A program made the translations under genes and the position numbers. From assembly GCA_050480705.1 (NCBI GenBank), contig JBJHAX010000003.1:41010-105009 (forward strand): 64,000 bases of DNA. The letters run 5' to 3'. Source of the stretch: JBJHAX01 sp050480705 (GTDB lineage Bacteria > Actinomycetota > Nitriliruptoria > Nitriliruptorales > Nitriliruptoraceae). Positions 36,483 to 46,272 of this stretch are shown here, in pieces. Position 1 is the stretch's first letter. Each line of letters opens with the position of its first letter. The notes beneath the pieces were generated by a model, which was not told the origin of the DNA, did not search any database, and saw only the letters and a program-made list of their open reading frames with translations.

Positions 36483-37804
36483 CGACCTCGACTGTCCCGA
36501 ATAACCCGGCAACGACCAAGGACCGACACGTGCACACCGAAACGCTGGCAATCCATGCGGGCTACGAGCCCGACCCGACCACCAAGGCGGTCGCGGTACC
36601 GATCCATCAGACCGTCGCGTATGCGTTCGACGACGCCCAGCACGGCGCGGACCTGTTCAACCTCGCCGTCGAGGGCAACATCTACACGCGCATCATGAAC
36701 CCCACCCAGGATGTTCTGGAGAAGCGCGTCGCTGAACTCGAAGGCGGCATCGCCGCGCTCGCGACCAGTGCAGGTAGCGCAGCCATCAACTACTCGGTGC
36801 TCACCGTCGCCCAGGCGGGCAACAACATCGTGACCGTCCCGCAGCTGTACGGGGGCACCTACACGTTGTTCGCGCACATGCTTCCCGCCCAGGGCATCGA
36901 CGTGCGGTTCGCCGACAGCGACGCGCCTGCCGATCTCGACAAGTTGATCGACGACAAGACCAGCGCGGTGTTCCTCGAAACGATCGGCAATCCGGCCGGC
37001 AACATCCCAGACCTCGAAGCGATCGCCGAGATGGCGCACGCGCGCGGCGTGCCAGTGATCGTCGACTCGACGGTGCCGACGCCCGCCCTGATGCGACCGA
37101 TCGAGTTCGGGGCGGACATCGTCGTGCACTCCATGACCAAGTACATGGGAGGGCACGGCACCACACTGGGCGGCATCATCGTCGATTCCGGACGCTTCCC
37201 CTGGGCGGACCACGCAGATCGGTTCCCGGTGCTCAACCAGCCTGAACCCGCCTACCACGGGCTGGTGTACACCGAAGCCCTGGGCGAGGCCGCCTACATC
37301 GGCCGTGCACGCACCGTGCCGTTGCGCAACACCGGCTCAGCGATCAGCCCCTTCAACGCCTGGCTGATCCTGCAGGGCCTGCAGACGCTGTCGCTGCGCA
37401 TGGAACGCCACGTCGAGAACGCGTTGAAGGTTGCGCAGTACCTCGAGGACCACCCGAAGGTTGCGTGGGTCGAGTACGCGGGTCTGCCGTCGTCGCGCTA
37501 TCACGAACTGGCCAACAAGTACACCAAAGGCAAGCCATCGGCGCTGCTGTCATTCGGTATCGAAGGTGGTTTCGACGCGGGCGTGCGCTTCTACGACGCA
37601 CTGGAGTTGTTCACGCGCCTGGTCAACATCGGCGACACCAAGTCACTTGCCGCTCACCCCGCGTCGACGACCCACCGGCAGCTCACCGAGACCGAGCAGG
37701 CCAGCGCCGGCGTGACGCCCGACATGATCCGCCTGTGCGTCGGCGTCGAACACATCGACGACATCCTGGCCGATCTCGACCAGGCGCTTGCTGGAGCGGG
37801 TTGA
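36479..37804 (+). CDS. metY: O-acetylhomoserine sulfhydrylase (MetY-type, PLP)
   Basis: 441 residues from GTG 36479. Cys/Met-metabolism PLP enzyme with YTRIMNPTQDVLEKRVAELEGG, the cofactor-stacking Tyr region QLYGGTYTLFAHML, the Asp in VPVIVDSTVPTPAL and the Schiff-base Lys in VVHSMTKYMGGHGTTLGG. SLAAHPASTTH is typical of the MetY branch rather than cystathionine gamma-synthase. It would join sulfide to the acylhomoserine made by the upstream gene to give homocysteine. Confidence 0.94.
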   Translation: MTTSTVPNNPATTKDRHVHTETLAIHAGYEPDPTTKAVAVPIHQTVAYAFDDAQHGADLFNLAVEGNIYTRIMNPTQDVLEKRVAELEGGIAALATSAGSAAINYSVLTVAQAGNNIVTVPQLYGGTYTLFAHMLPAQGIDVRFADSDAPADLDKLIDDKTSAVFLETIGNPAGNIPDLEAIAEMAHARGVPVIVDSTVPTPALMRPIEFGADIVVHSMTKYMGGHGTTLGGIIVDSGRFPWADHADRFPVLNQPEPAYHGLVYTEALGEAAYIGRARTVPLRNTGSAISPFNAWLILQGLQTLSLRMERHVENALKVAQYLEDHPKVAWVEYAGLPSSRYHELANKYTKGKPSALLSFGIEGGFDAGVRFYDALELFTRLVNIGDTKSLAAHPASTTHRQLTETEQASAGVTPDMIRLCVGVEHIDDILADLDQALAGAG

Positions 37805-37892
37805 TCGGATTCGGGCGACGCACCCCGGGTTATCCTCGAGGGTTCGTCGGATGCGGCGCGTGGACGTCGCACCGGGGCGTCGAGGTGTGCCG

Positions 37893-39002
37893 ATGGTGTC
37901 GACGGTCGATGGGGTCGATCGCGCGCGTCTTGCGCGTGCGATCGGCCTTGCCGAGGCAGCACAGCGGCGCAGCACCCCGAACCCGGGTGTCGGGTGCGTC
38001 GTGGCGGACACCGATGGCATCGTCGGAGAGGGCGCGACCGGAGAGATCGGTGGTCCCCACGCTGAGGTCGTCGCGCTTGCTCGTGCAGGGGTTCGGGCCC
38101 GGGGCGCGACCGCCTATGTGACGTTGTCACCGTGCGCGCACATCGGCCGGACCCCACCGTGCACCGAAGCGTTGATCGCAGCGGGCGTGGGACGTGTGAT
38201 CGTCGCACTGGCGGACCCGAACCCTGCGGCGGCCGGGGGCGAACGGGTTCTGGCGGGCCGCGGCGTCGACGTGGTGCGTCTACACGGCGATGATGTCTAT
38301 GCGCGCACCGTGGCCGCGCAGCTCGAAGCGTTCCTGACCAGTGTGAACACCGGCCGTCCGCATGTGACGCTCAAGCTCGCGCAGGACGCCGACGGCGGCC
38401 TGCAGCCGTCGCCGGGGCAACGGTGGATCACCTCACCAGAAGCTCGGCGTGCGGTGCACCGCTGGCGTTCCAGTGCCGATGCGGTTCTCGTCGGTGTCGG
38501 CACGGTGCTCGCCGACGACCCCCGACTCGACGTACGCCTCGTCGCCACGGAACACCAACCTCGACCTGTCGTACTCGATAGCACCTTGCGAACGCCGGCG
38601 CACGCACAGGTCGTCGGCCGTGGCGCGGTCGTTGTGACTGGCGATCGTGCCTCCAACGCACGCCGCGATGCCCTCGTCGCCGCTGGGGCACAGGTCCTCG
38701 AGGTGTCCACCGACGCGAACGGCCGGCCTGACCTGCGCGTCGCACTCGCCCGTCTCGGTGAACGGGGCATACGGCGCCTGTTCGCCGAACCGGGTCCCGT
38801 CCTTTCGCGATCGCTGCTCGGCGAGGATCTTGTGGATCGCCTGGTGCTGCACATCGCCGGTTCGTCGACTACGAGCCGCCTGTGTGTGCCGGTGGACGCG
38901 GAGCGGTGGGAGATCGAACGCCTCGGTGGCGTCGGGCCCGACAGCGTGATCCAGGTGCAACGGCGCGCCCCAACGAGGGTGTCCAATGGAGAAGCGGCCT
39001 GA
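37893..39002 (+). CDS. ribD: Bifunctional diaminohydroxyphosphoribosylaminopyrimidine deaminase / reductase
   Basis: 369 residues from ATG 37893 after a GAGG; the open frame from 37788 overlaps metY. The deaminase half has the zinc site GGPHAEVVALA and TLSPCAHIGRTPPCTEALI. The reductase half runs from TLKLAQDADGGLQP through GVGTVLADDPRLDVRL to LFAEPGPVLSRSLL. Catalyses steps two and three of riboflavin synthesis. A TATCCT hexamer (37831-37836) could be the -10 of the rib operon. There is no room for an FMN riboswitch. Confidence 0.95.
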   Translation: MVSTVDGVDRARLARAIGLAEAAQRRSTPNPGVGCVVADTDGIVGEGATGEIGGPHAEVVALARAGVRARGATAYVTLSPCAHIGRTPPCTEALIAAGVGRVIVALADPNPAAAGGERVLAGRGVDVVRLHGDDVYARTVAAQLEAFLTSVNTGRPHVTLKLAQDADGGLQPSPGQRWITSPEARRAVHRWRSSADAVLVGVGTVLADDPRLDVRLVATEHQPRPVVLDSTLRTPAHAQVVGRGAVVVTGDRASNARRDALVAAGAQVLEVSTDANGRPDLRVALARLGERGIRRLFAEPGPVLSRSLLGEDLVDRLVLHIAGSSTTSRLCVPVDAERWEIERLGGVGPDSVIQVQRRAPTRVSNGEAA

Positions 39003-39631
39003 TGTTCACTGGAATCGTCGAGGAGCGCGGAACGATCGTGCGCATCGACACCAACCGTGCGATCGCCGACATTTCCGTGCGCGCCCCCCACGTTGCCGAG
39101 GACCTTGCGGTCGGTGACTCGGTGGCAGTGGATGGCTGCTGTCTGACGGCGACGCACGTCGACGCAGGCGTTTTCGCTGCTCAGTTGACACCGGAGACGA
39201 TGACGCGGACAACGTTTGGCGACCGCAGCGACGGCGACGCGGTCAATCTCGAACGCCCCCTGGCCGCCGGTTCGAGACTGGGTGGCCACCTCGTCCTGGG
39301 ACACGTCGATGCGACAGGCGCCGTGGCAGCGCACGACAACGGTGTGTTGATCATCGACGCCCCAGCAGAACTCGCCCGGTATCTCGTCGCGAAGGGATCG
39401 GTGACGGTCGCGGGCGTGAGCCTGACGATCGTCGACGCCGCGCCATCGGGAAGGTTCTCGGTCGCTCTCATCCCACACACCGCTGAGGCGACCACGCTCG
39501 GTGCGCTCTCGGCCGGTGCGCGTGTCAATCTTGAAGTCGACGTCATCGCAAAACACGTTGAGCGTCTGCTCGCTGCCGGAGTCGACACCCCGTACCGTCC
39601 GGCATCCACCAGTCCCGAGGACGCAGCATGA
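39002..39631 (+). CDS. ribE: Riboflavin synthase alpha chain
   Basis: 209 residues from ATG 39002, sharing one base with the ribD stop (TGATG). Two homologous lumazine-binding barrels: [12 protein letters not shown] with [34 protein letters not shown], and then [12 protein letters not shown] with [15 protein letters not shown]. Converts two 6,7-dimethyl-8-ribityllumazine molecules to riboflavin. The second half shows the usual replacement pattern. The stop overlaps ribBA by four bases. Confidence 0.95.
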   Translation: MFTGIVEERGTIVRIDTNRAIADISVRAPHVAEDLAVGDSVAVDGCCLTATHVDAGVFAAQLTPETMTRTTFGDRSDGDAVNLERPLAAGSRLGGHLVLGHVDATGAVAAHDNGVLIIDAPAELARYLVAKGSVTVAGVSLTIVDAAPSGRFSVALIPHTAEATTLGALSAGARVNLEVDVIAKHVERLLAAGVDTPYRPASTSPEDAA

Positions 39632-41019
39632 CCCGTTTCGCGCGCGTCGAAGAAGCCGTCGCGGTGCTCAGCGCCGGTGGTCTGGTGATCGTCGTCGACG
39701 ACGAGGACCGCGAGAACGAAGGTGATCTCGTCATGGCCGCCGATGCGGCCACCCCCGAACAGATCGCGTTCATGGTTCGCCACACCAGTGGTGTGTTGTG
39801 CGTGCCGATGCTCGGCGAGGATCTCGACCGCATGTCGCTGCCGCTGATGGTCACACGCAACGAAGACCCGAAGGGCACGGCCTACACGGTGTCGGTCGAC
39901 GCGACCGAGGGGACGACGACGGGAATCTCGGCAGCAGATCGAGCACGCACCTGCCAGGTGCTCGCCGATCCTGACGCCGTGCCCGACGACGTGACGCGGC
40001 CCGGGCACGTCTTTCCTTTGCGCTACCAGCCCGGCGGTGTGCTGCGACGCCCGGGCCACACCGAAGCGTCGGTCGATCTCGCACGCCTCGCCTCGCGCCG
40101 ACCCGCTGCAGTCATCGCCGAGATCGTGCGAGACGACGGCGCGATGGCACGCCTGCCCGATCTCGAGCGCTTCGCCCGTGAGCACGACCTGCTGATCGTC
40201 AGCATCGAAGACCTGATCGCCTACCGGCGTCAACGGGAGTCGCTGGTAGAACGCGTGGGACGCGCGCAGCTGCCCACCCCCTACGGCGACTGGACAGTGA
40301 TCGGCTACCGGTCGGTCGCCGACGGCACCGAGTCGCTCGCGCTGCTGTTCGGCGACCCGGAAGGTGCGGCTGACGTACTGGTACGGATGCACTCCGAATG
40401 CCTCACCGGCGACGTGTTCCGCTCGCTTCGTTGTGACTGCGGTTCGCAACTGGATCTGGCCATGTCGCGCATCGCCGACGAAGGCCGCGGCGTGATCGTC
40501 TATCTGCGCGGTCACGAAGGGCGCGGCATCGGACTCCTGCACAAGCTGCAGGCCTACGAACTGCAGGACCAGGGCGTCGACACCGTCGATGCGAATCTGC
40601 AACTCGGGCTGCCTGCTGATGCCCGTGACTACGGCACAGGAGCGCTCATCCTCGCCGACCTCGGCCTGTCCACGCTGCGCCTGTTGACCAACAATCCGGG
40701 CAAACGTGCCGCACTCGGTGGGTTCGGGCTGTCGATCACCGAACGTGTCCCGATCGAGGTCGTCCCCAACGACGCGAACGCGGCCTATTTGGCGACCAAG
40801 GTTGCCCGCATGGGCCACGAATTCGGCGCGTCGGGCGATGCGGCGGTGTCGACCGGCGTCGGCGACATCGCTGCCCAGCGCGATGACGCGCCCTCACGGG
40901 TGCACCGGCCCGAGCGCGGCTACGCGATGGCACCGCCCCCTCCGGATGATGACACCGGCCGCCACGGCGACCCCGCGGGTTCGCCGCGCCGTCACGGACG
41001 GAAGGCTCGGCGTGAGTGA
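39628..41019 (+). CDS. ribBA: Bifunctional 3,4-dihydroxy-2-butanone-4-phosphate synthase / GTP cyclohydrolase II
   Basis: 463 residues. The RibB half (1-205) has [20 protein letters not shown] and [32 protein letters not shown]. The RibA half follows with [24 protein letters not shown], the zinc-binding cysteines, and the catalytic [23 protein letters not shown], ending [10 protein letters not shown]. About 60 additional residues after the cyclohydrolase are rich in Arg, Pro and Asp and have no clear role. It supplies both precursor branches of riboflavin. ribH begins eight bases before the stop. Confidence 0.96.
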   Translation: MTRFARVEEAVAVLSAGGLVIVVDDEDRENEGDLVMAADAATPEQIAFMVRHTSGVLCVPMLGEDLDRMSLPLMVTRNEDPKGTAYTVSVDATEGTTTGISAADRARTCQVLADPDAVPDDVTRPGHVFPLRYQPGGVLRRPGHTEASVDLARLASRRPAAVIAEIVRDDGAMARLPDLERFAREHDLLIVSIEDLIAYRRQRESLVERVGRAQLPTPYGDWTVIGYRSVADGTESLALLFGDPEGAADVLVRMHSECLTGDVFRSLRCDCGSQLDLAMSRIADEGRGVIVYLRGHEGRGIGLLHKLQAYELQDQGVDTVDANLQLGLPADARDYGTGALILADLGLSTLRLLTNNPGKRAALGGFGLSITERVPIEVVPNDANAAYLATKVARMGHEFGASGDAAVSTGVGDIAAQRDDAPSRVHRPERGYAMAPPPPDDDTGRHGDPAGSPRRHGRKARRE

Positions 41020-41485
41020 CCGCCCCGGCACCCGCCCGCAGGATCTCGACGCCTCCGGGCTGCGTATTGCGATCGTGGCAGCGCGTTTCAACGAACAGAT
41101 CAGCAATCGGCTGGCCGACGGGGCACGTGAGGCGTTGCGCCACCTCGGTGCCGATGACGATGCGGTCACCACCGTCTGGGTCGCCGGCGCATTCGAACTG
41201 CCTGTCGTGCTCGAACATCTCGCCTCGACCGGTCGGATCGATGCGATGGTCGCCATTGGATGCATCGTTCGAGGTGGCACCCCCCACTTCGACTATGTCG
41301 CGGATGCGTGCACGACAGGCGTGGCCGCTGTCGCCCGCACACACAGGATCCCGATCGGGTTCGGCGTGCTCACGACCGACGACGATGCGCAAGCCCTCGA
41401 GCGGGCGGGCGGAGCGCTGGGCAATCGGGGCGAGGACGCGGCCATCGCAGCGGTCGAAACCGCGTTGCTGCTGCGCAGATTGTGA
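41012..41485 (+). CDS. ribH: 6,7-Dimethyl-8-ribityllumazine synthase
   Basis: 157 residues from GTG 41012, overlapping ribBA by eight bases. Motifs: [32 protein letters not shown], and the active-site loop [19 protein letters not shown] with the catalytic His. It condenses the RibB product with the RibD-derived pyrimidine and usually forms pentamers or 60-mers. Last of the rib genes, but the helicase gene behind it is coupled by a GTGA overlap. Confidence 0.95.
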   Translation: MSDRPGTRPQDLDASGLRIAIVAARFNEQISNRLADGAREALRHLGADDDAVTTVWVAGAFELPVVLEHLASTGRIDAMVAIGCIVRGGTPHFDYVADACTTGVAAVARTHRIPIGFGVLTTDDDAQALERAGGALGNRGEDAAIAAVETALLLRRL

Positions 41486-43713
41486 CGCAGAGCACGCCGA
41501 TGGGGGAGACCGCTCCGGCCCGCGACGCCAAGCCGCTCGCGTTGCGCGAGGAGCGAGAGCACCTCGGACGCGTCGTCGACCGGATCGAACAGATTCGTGG
41601 CCGCGCCCGCGCACAGGTCAGTGCGGCGAGCGCCGACACAGGCGGTCCGACATTCCAGGCTCGTTTCGAGCGTGACGTGGCGGTCCACCACCATGCGGCA
41701 CGCGCTGCACGGTTCACCTTCGGGGATGTCGAATCGCTCGTGTTCGGGCGGCTCGACCGCAGCGACGGCGACGTCCATCACATCGGCAAGGTGTCGGTCA
41801 TCGACGACGATGGCGACGTCCTTCTCGTCGACTGGCGGGCGGCGGCAGCCGCACCGTTCTATCGGGCGACTGCAGCCCGACCCGAAGGTGTCGCACGCCG
41901 CAGGACGTTGGCTACCCGTGGCCGCGAGGTGCGTGATGTCGCCGACGAGATACTCGATGCAGCGGCCGCCGAACGCCTGGGTCTGCAGGCGGTAACCGGG
42001 CAGGGGGCGTTGCTCGCCGCTCTCGCCCGTGAACGCGGCACCTCGATGGGCGACATAGTCGCCTCGATCGCCGCCGATCAGGACGCGATCGTGCGAGCAC
42101 CGGCGCGCGGAATTCTCATCGTCACCGGAGGCCCCGGAACGGGCAAGACTGTCGTGGCGCTGCATCGTGTCGCCTACCTGCTCTACGAGGACCGGGAGCG
42201 TTTCGAACGCCGAGGCGTGCTCATCGTCGGTCCCTCGCGGGCGTTCACGTCCTACACCTCGACGGTGCTGCCGTCACTGGGGGAGGACTCCACCGTGCAG
42301 CGGTCGTTGGCCGACCTCGCGACGGTTGGCGCCGAAATCGATGGCTGGGACGAGCCCGACATCGCTCGCATCAAGAACGACATCGCCATGGTCGAGTTCG
42401 CTCGGCGGGCGCTGCTGTCGTCGCTGCCACCGTTGCCGGCCGATACCCGCATCAGTGTTGACGGTGTGAGCGTGCACCTTGCCGGGCGGCGCGTGTCTGC
42501 TCTGCGAGCAAGCCACCTTGCGCGTCTGCGCGCCGACGGTCCCACGTACCGGGGGCAGTTCGAACGCGCGCGCTCGGCGCTGTTCAGCTACACGTGGAAA
42601 CAGTGGCACGCACGTGCTCTTGATGCGGGCCAGCGTCCCGGCGACGATCCGCGTGATCACGAATTCGACGCACACCTGGCGGCAGCGCCCTCGATGCGCA
42701 TGCTGCTGCGTAGCTTCTGGCCTGAACTCGATCCCGTGAGCGTGCTGCGTGACACCGCGGCCGTACCCGGACGTGTCGAACAGTTGTGTGACGGCCTGCT
42801 CGACGAACGCGACGCGCAACGTCTTGCAGCAGCCTGGCGGGAGGCAGACGGGTTGCGGGTCGACGACACCGCCCTGCTCGACGAACTCGACGCGTTGATC
42901 GGCCCTGAACAGCAGCCCGACGAAACGCCGGGGCAGATGGCGTCAACCGAACAGTTGCGGCTCGAATCCGACGCGTTCGTCGTGCAGCGCCCTCGTGTCG
43001 ACCCGTCGGCAGCCGGCTATCGGGACTTCGCGCACGTCGTCGTCGACGAGGCGCAGGATCTGGGGCCGATGCAGTGGCGGATGCTGGCGCGGCGTGGCCA
43101 GTACGCGTCCTGGACGCTGGTCGGCGACCTCGCGCAACGATCGGTGGCCGGTGACGCGATGAGTTGGCACGAGATCGCCCAGCTCGTCGGCAGGCGCCAG
43201 GTGGCGACGCACCACCTCGACATGAATTACCGGACGCCAGCCGAGATCGCCGAGGTCGGCGCTGCAGTGCTCGCGAGTGTCGACGGTTCGCGCGCCACGT
43301 TGCCCCGTGCGGTGCGCCACACCGGGATCCGCCCGCGCCTGATCTCCTCACCGTCCGCTGATGCGGTCGTCGCGGCGACCGTCGACGAGCGGGGCCGCGA
43401 CCACGGAGGAACGGTCGCGGTGATCGCCCCTGCAGGGCTGCTCGCCGGGCTGGTGGCGGCGTTGGAGAACAGTGTGGTCGCGGCGCAGGGCCGCTGCCGC
43501 GCGATCGATCCACGCAGCGTGAAGGGCCTGGAGTTCGACGACGTCGTCGTCGTCGCTCCCGACGTGATCGGTGCCGAGCCTGATGTGGGTGGACGCCAGC
43601 TCTACGTCGCCGTGACCCGTGCGACACGCACCTTGACGTTCATCGCTTCGCCGGGGGCGACGTTCCCTGGACAGGATCTGTGCGAACAGGTCGCTGCTAG
43701 CCGTCCTCGGTGA
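41482..43713 (+). CDS. helD: HelD-like superfamily 1 ATPase
   Basis: 743 residues from GTG 41482; ATG 41500 is an alternative. An N-terminal helical stretch (1-110) precedes the nucleotide-binding domain with Walker A VTGGPGTGKTVVALHR (215-230), DEAQD in HVVVDEAQDLGPMQWRML, LVGDLAQRS, the DMNYRTPAEI motif and YVAVTRATRTL. This layout matches HelD of actinobacteria, an RNA-polymerase-binding motor that releases stalled or inactive polymerase from nucleic acid, rather than UvrD or Rep. Gene overlap with ribH suggests co-expression with riboflavin genes. Its last 17 bases overlap the convergent pgl gene. Confidence 0.83.
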   Translation: MTQSTPMGETAPARDAKPLALREEREHLGRVVDRIEQIRGRARAQVSAASADTGGPTFQARFERDVAVHHHAARAARFTFGDVESLVFGRLDRSDGDVHHIGKVSVIDDDGDVLLVDWRAAAAAPFYRATAARPEGVARRRTLATRGREVRDVADEILDAAAAERLGLQAVTGQGALLAALARERGTSMGDIVASIAADQDAIVRAPARGILIVTGGPGTGKTVVALHRVAYLLYEDRERFERRGVLIVGPSRAFTSYTSTVLPSLGEDSTVQRSLADLATVGAEIDGWDEPDIARIKNDIAMVEFARRALLSSLPPLPADTRISVDGVSVHLAGRRVSALRASHLARLRADGPTYRGQFERARSALFSYTWKQWHARALDAGQRPGDDPRDHEFDAHLAAAPSMRMLLRSFWPELDPVSVLRDTAAVPGRVEQLCDGLLDERDAQRLAAAWREADGLRVDDTALLDELDALIGPEQQPDETPGQMASTEQLRLESDAFVVQRPRVDPSAAGYRDFAHVVVDEAQDLGPMQWRMLARRGQYASWTLVGDLAQRSVAGDAMSWHEIAQLVGRRQVATHHLDMNYRTPAEIAEVGAAVLASVDGSRATLPRAVRHTGIRPRLISSPSADAVVAATVDERGRDHGGTVAVIAPAGLLAGLVAALENSVVAAQGRCRAIDPRSVKGLEFDDVVVVAPDVIGAEPDVGGRQLYVAVTRATRTLTFIASPGATFPGQDLCEQVAASRPR

Positions 43714-44362
43714 GTTCCACGATCAGACGCCGAGGCGCAGCCACGTGCGCCGCAGGGACATCATCTCCGTCGAGCAACTGACGCAGTGCGGTGCGTTTGC
43801 CGTCCCCGGCGACGAGGACGACGAGCCGTCGGGTGCGAGCCAGCCGCTGCGCACTGAGGCTGAGGCGTTCCCGTGGAACTTTCGGCGCGTCGTCCACACC
43901 GATGACGTCAGGTGTGCATGGCAGCGCGCTGCGCTGCGCCGTTTCGCCGAACAGGCTCGCCGTGTGGCCGTCCTCGCCAAGCCCAAGAACGACGAGATCG
44001 AACTGCCCGGTGTCGCGCAGCAGCGACGATGCCGCCCGAGCGCCGTGCTTCGGACCGAGCTCGGCGGGCAGTTCGCGAAGCACTCTGCGTGGCGCGTCGG
44101 CAGGATCGAGCAGCTGTGTGCGCAGCATCGTGTCGTTTCGATCCGGGTGACCGACCGGAAGGCAGCGTTCGTCACTCGCCACGATGCGCCACAGGTGCCA
44201 GGGCATTCGGTGGGTCGCCAGCATGCGATACACCCCGGCCGGAGATCGCCCTCCGGCCAGTACGACGTCGAAACGGCCCCGGCGGCGGGTCGCCTCGCGG
44301 GCGATTGCGGCAAGAAGTTCGGCGAACGACGCTGGTGACGCCGTTGTCGACACGACGTCCAC
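43697..44362 (-). CDS. pgl: 6-Phosphogluconolactonase
   Basis: 221 residues from GTG 44362, four bases after the upstream stop; the longer frame runs back through that neighbour. SugarP-isomerase-like fold with FDVVLAGGRSPAGVYRML, the DERCLPVGHPDRND motif containing the conserved acid and His, and FDLVVLGLGEDGHTASLF, which is diagnostic. Hydrolyses 6-phosphogluconolactone in the oxidative pentose phosphate pathway. zwf and gnd are not in the window. Convergent with helD. Confidence 0.9.
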   Translation of the reverse strand: MDVVSTTASPASFAELLAAIAREATRRRGRFDVVLAGGRSPAGVYRMLATHRMPWHLWRIVASDERCLPVGHPDRNDTMLRTQLLDPADAPRRVLRELPAELGPKHGARAASSLLRDTGQFDLVVLGLGEDGHTASLFGETAQRSALPCTPDVIGVDDAPKVPRERLSLSAQRLARTRRLVVLVAGDGKRTALRQLLDGDDVPAAHVAAPRRLIVELTEDG

Positions 44363-44366
44363 CGGC

Positions 44367-45092
44367 TCAGACCACCGGCAGGAAGCGTGTTGCTGCCGCG
44401 TCGGTTCGCCGATCGAGATAGGCGGCCAGCTCGGCGTAGACGTCGTCGCCCACCATGGTGCGCAGCTCGCGCTCCATCGATCGGTACAACGGGCGTCGGC
44501 TGGTGAACGCGGTCGAATCGTCAAGGCACCACCACGCGAAGTCGGCTCCTCCTTCGCCCCAGTGGCCCCGTTCGAACGCGGCGATGGTGTGGATCTCAAG
44601 CGTCAGCCCGTCATTGGCGACCTGCTCTTCGATCGTTCGGTGCAGCGGAACCTGCCAACACACCGTCGGCTTGTAGGTCATGTGGTGCTCGCCGCGACGC
44701 GCAGCCAGGTGGTGCAGAGCGCATCCTTCACCGGCGGCGAACCCGGAACGGTTCGCGAAGATGCAGCCACCGTCGACCACGCGGGTATGGACCTCGCCCT
44801 CGTCGTCGGTTTCGAGCACACCGTCACCCTCGGCGAGCGCATGCAATTGCATCGTGGATGCGTCGAGTTCATGTGCCGCGATGCGTTCGAGTTCGTCGGC
44901 GTCGTCGTCATCGTTGAGATAAGCGCCGTGGACACAGCAGCCGATCGCGGGATCCTGTGCGCCGGGATGCACGCCGGCGCATCCTGCACCGAAGATGCAT
45001 GCATAGCCCGCGAGAAGGAACGACACGTCGAAGGTGTACCGGCGATGTTCGTCGCTGGGATCACCAATCGTGACCCATTCACGTTCCAGCAT
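44367..45092 (-). CDS. Conserved Cys-rich protein of unknown function
   Basis: 241 residues from ATG 45092; the frame is open to 45215, but upstream residues look non-coding. Three Cys clusters are visible: GYACIFGAGCAGVH, IGCCVHGAY, then GGCIFANRSGFAAGEGCALHH and KPTVCWQVPLHR, with a late WWC. The pattern resembles iron- or zinc-chelating proteins of the YkgJ/DUF3109 kind, and metal binding is likely but unproven. The chain also has an Asp-rich turn (NDDDDADE). It is co-directional with pgl with only a four-base gap, so the two are probably co-transcribed. I cannot assign a function. Confidence 0.72.
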   Translation of the reverse strand: MLEREWVTIGDPSDEHRRYTFDVSFLLAGYACIFGAGCAGVHPGAQDPAIGCCVHGAYLNDDDDADELERIAAHELDASTMQLHALAEGDGVLETDDEGEVHTRVVDGGCIFANRSGFAAGEGCALHHLAARRGEHHMTYKPTVCWQVPLHRTIEEQVANDGLTLEIHTIAAFERGHWGEGGADFAWWCLDDSTAFTSRRPLYRSMERELRTMVGDDVYAELAAYLDRRTDAAATRFLPVV

Positions 45093-45289
45093 TGTCGCCG
45101 GTCTCCTCGCAGCAGCGACGTGTCGACGGTGCCCGATGTATGTCGCGCCACTGGCCGTCGAGGCTACCGAGGTGATGCGCGCGATCGTCTGCACTGTCCA
45201 AGACTGTTGGCGCAACCGCCGCGTGCCGTGCAGTTCCTCCTCGTAGGATCGTGCGGCGCAGGTGCACGGCGACTAAGGAGGCGCAGTCG

Positions 45290-46204
45290 ATGGACGAGGA
45301 CGGCGCCGAACTCTCGCAGCGCTACCTCGATCATCTGCGTGTTGAACGCGGCCTGTCCGATGCGACGATCGAGGCCTATCGCCGTGATGTGACGACGTAT
45401 CTCACGTTTCTGTCCGAGCGGGGAACCGCGTCCCCGGTCGACGTAGCAGCCGCCGACGTCGAAGCGTTTCTCGCGTTCGCGACGCTGCGACGCCGAGACG
45501 GCGGACGTCCCTACGCTGCGGCGACGACGGCACGGTTGACCTCGGCGGTGCGCGGATTCCACCGGTTCCTCGCCGCTGAGAGCGTGCACGGCGACGACCC
45601 GACGCGTCGCGTCCGCGGCCCGTCTCCAGCACGGGCGCTACCCAAGGCGCTCGGACGCGACGAGGTCGCCCGTCTGCTGTCCGCTCCCGTCGGTGACGAA
45701 GCGTCATCGACGCGTGACCGGGCCCTGCTCGAGGTCCTGTACGGCGCGGGGCTTCGCATCAGTGAGGCCGTCGGCATGGACGTCGACGACATCGACGCGA
45801 GCGAACGTCTGCTGTTGGTTCGGGGCAAAGGGGACCGGGAACGCCTCGCCCCCTACGGGCAACCCGCAGCCGTCGCCCTGCAGCGATGGTTGCAGGTGCG
45901 TGGGGCGTGGCAGCCGACGACCCCGGGGGTGTTCATCAACCGTCGGGGCGGGCGGCTCACCCGGCAGGGGGCGTGGCAGAGGATCCGCGAGCACGCCGCA
46001 CGGGTCGGCCTGGAAGACCGGGTCACGCCGCATGCGTTGCGTCATTCGTTCGCCACGCATCTGCTCGACGGCGGCGCGGATGTTCGTGCCGTCCAGGAGT
46101 TGCTCGGCCATGCGAGCGTGACCACCACCCAGATCTACACGCTGGTGTCGCGTCGGGCACTGCGGGAGGCCTACGATCGGACGCATCCGCGCGCCCGCCG
46201 CTGA
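45290..46204 (+). CDS. xerD: Tyrosine recombinase XerD
   Basis: 304 residues from ATG 45290, eight bases after a perfect TAAGGAGG (45274-45281). The N-terminal SAM-like domain (YLDHLRVERGLSDATIEAYRRDV) is followed by the catalytic residues Arg156 (GAGLRISE), Lys180 (GKGDRER), His248 and Arg251 (HALRHSF), His274 (LGHASV) and Tyr283 (TQIYTLV). Acts with XerC at dif to resolve chromosome dimers. Length and a housekeeping context (deoA, scpA and scpB follow) argue against a mobile-element integrase. A TAGGAT -10-like hexamer is at 45244. Confidence 0.93.
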   Translation: MDEDGAELSQRYLDHLRVERGLSDATIEAYRRDVTTYLTFLSERGTASPVDVAAADVEAFLAFATLRRRDGGRPYAAATTARLTSAVRGFHRFLAAESVHGDDPTRRVRGPSPARALPKALGRDEVARLLSAPVGDEASSTRDRALLEVLYGAGLRISEAVGMDVDDIDASERLLLVRGKGDRERLAPYGQPAAVALQRWLQVRGAWQPTTPGVFINRRGGRLTRQGAWQRIREHAARVGLEDRVTPHALRHSFATHLLDGGADVRAVQELLGHASVTTTQIYTLVSRRALREAYDRTHPRARR

Positions 46205-46272
46205 CGGCGCCACCCCACAGGTCGTCTCGCGACCGTCACGCGACGTGGATCTGAGCCGCATGGGAGGCGACG

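Noticed and set aside
37805..37892. FMN riboswitch before ribD
   Set aside because: Fewer than 90 bases are available and the conserved RFN-element segments are absent.
39181..40818. 545-codon minus-strand open frame
   Set aside because: Antisense shadow of ribE and ribBA; both sense genes have complete motifs, and the antisense product has none.
45290..46204. Mobile-element integrase
   Set aside because: Tyrosine recombinase has XerD length and domain layout, a perfect Shine-Dalgarno, housekeeping neighbours and no att-like repeats or cargo.
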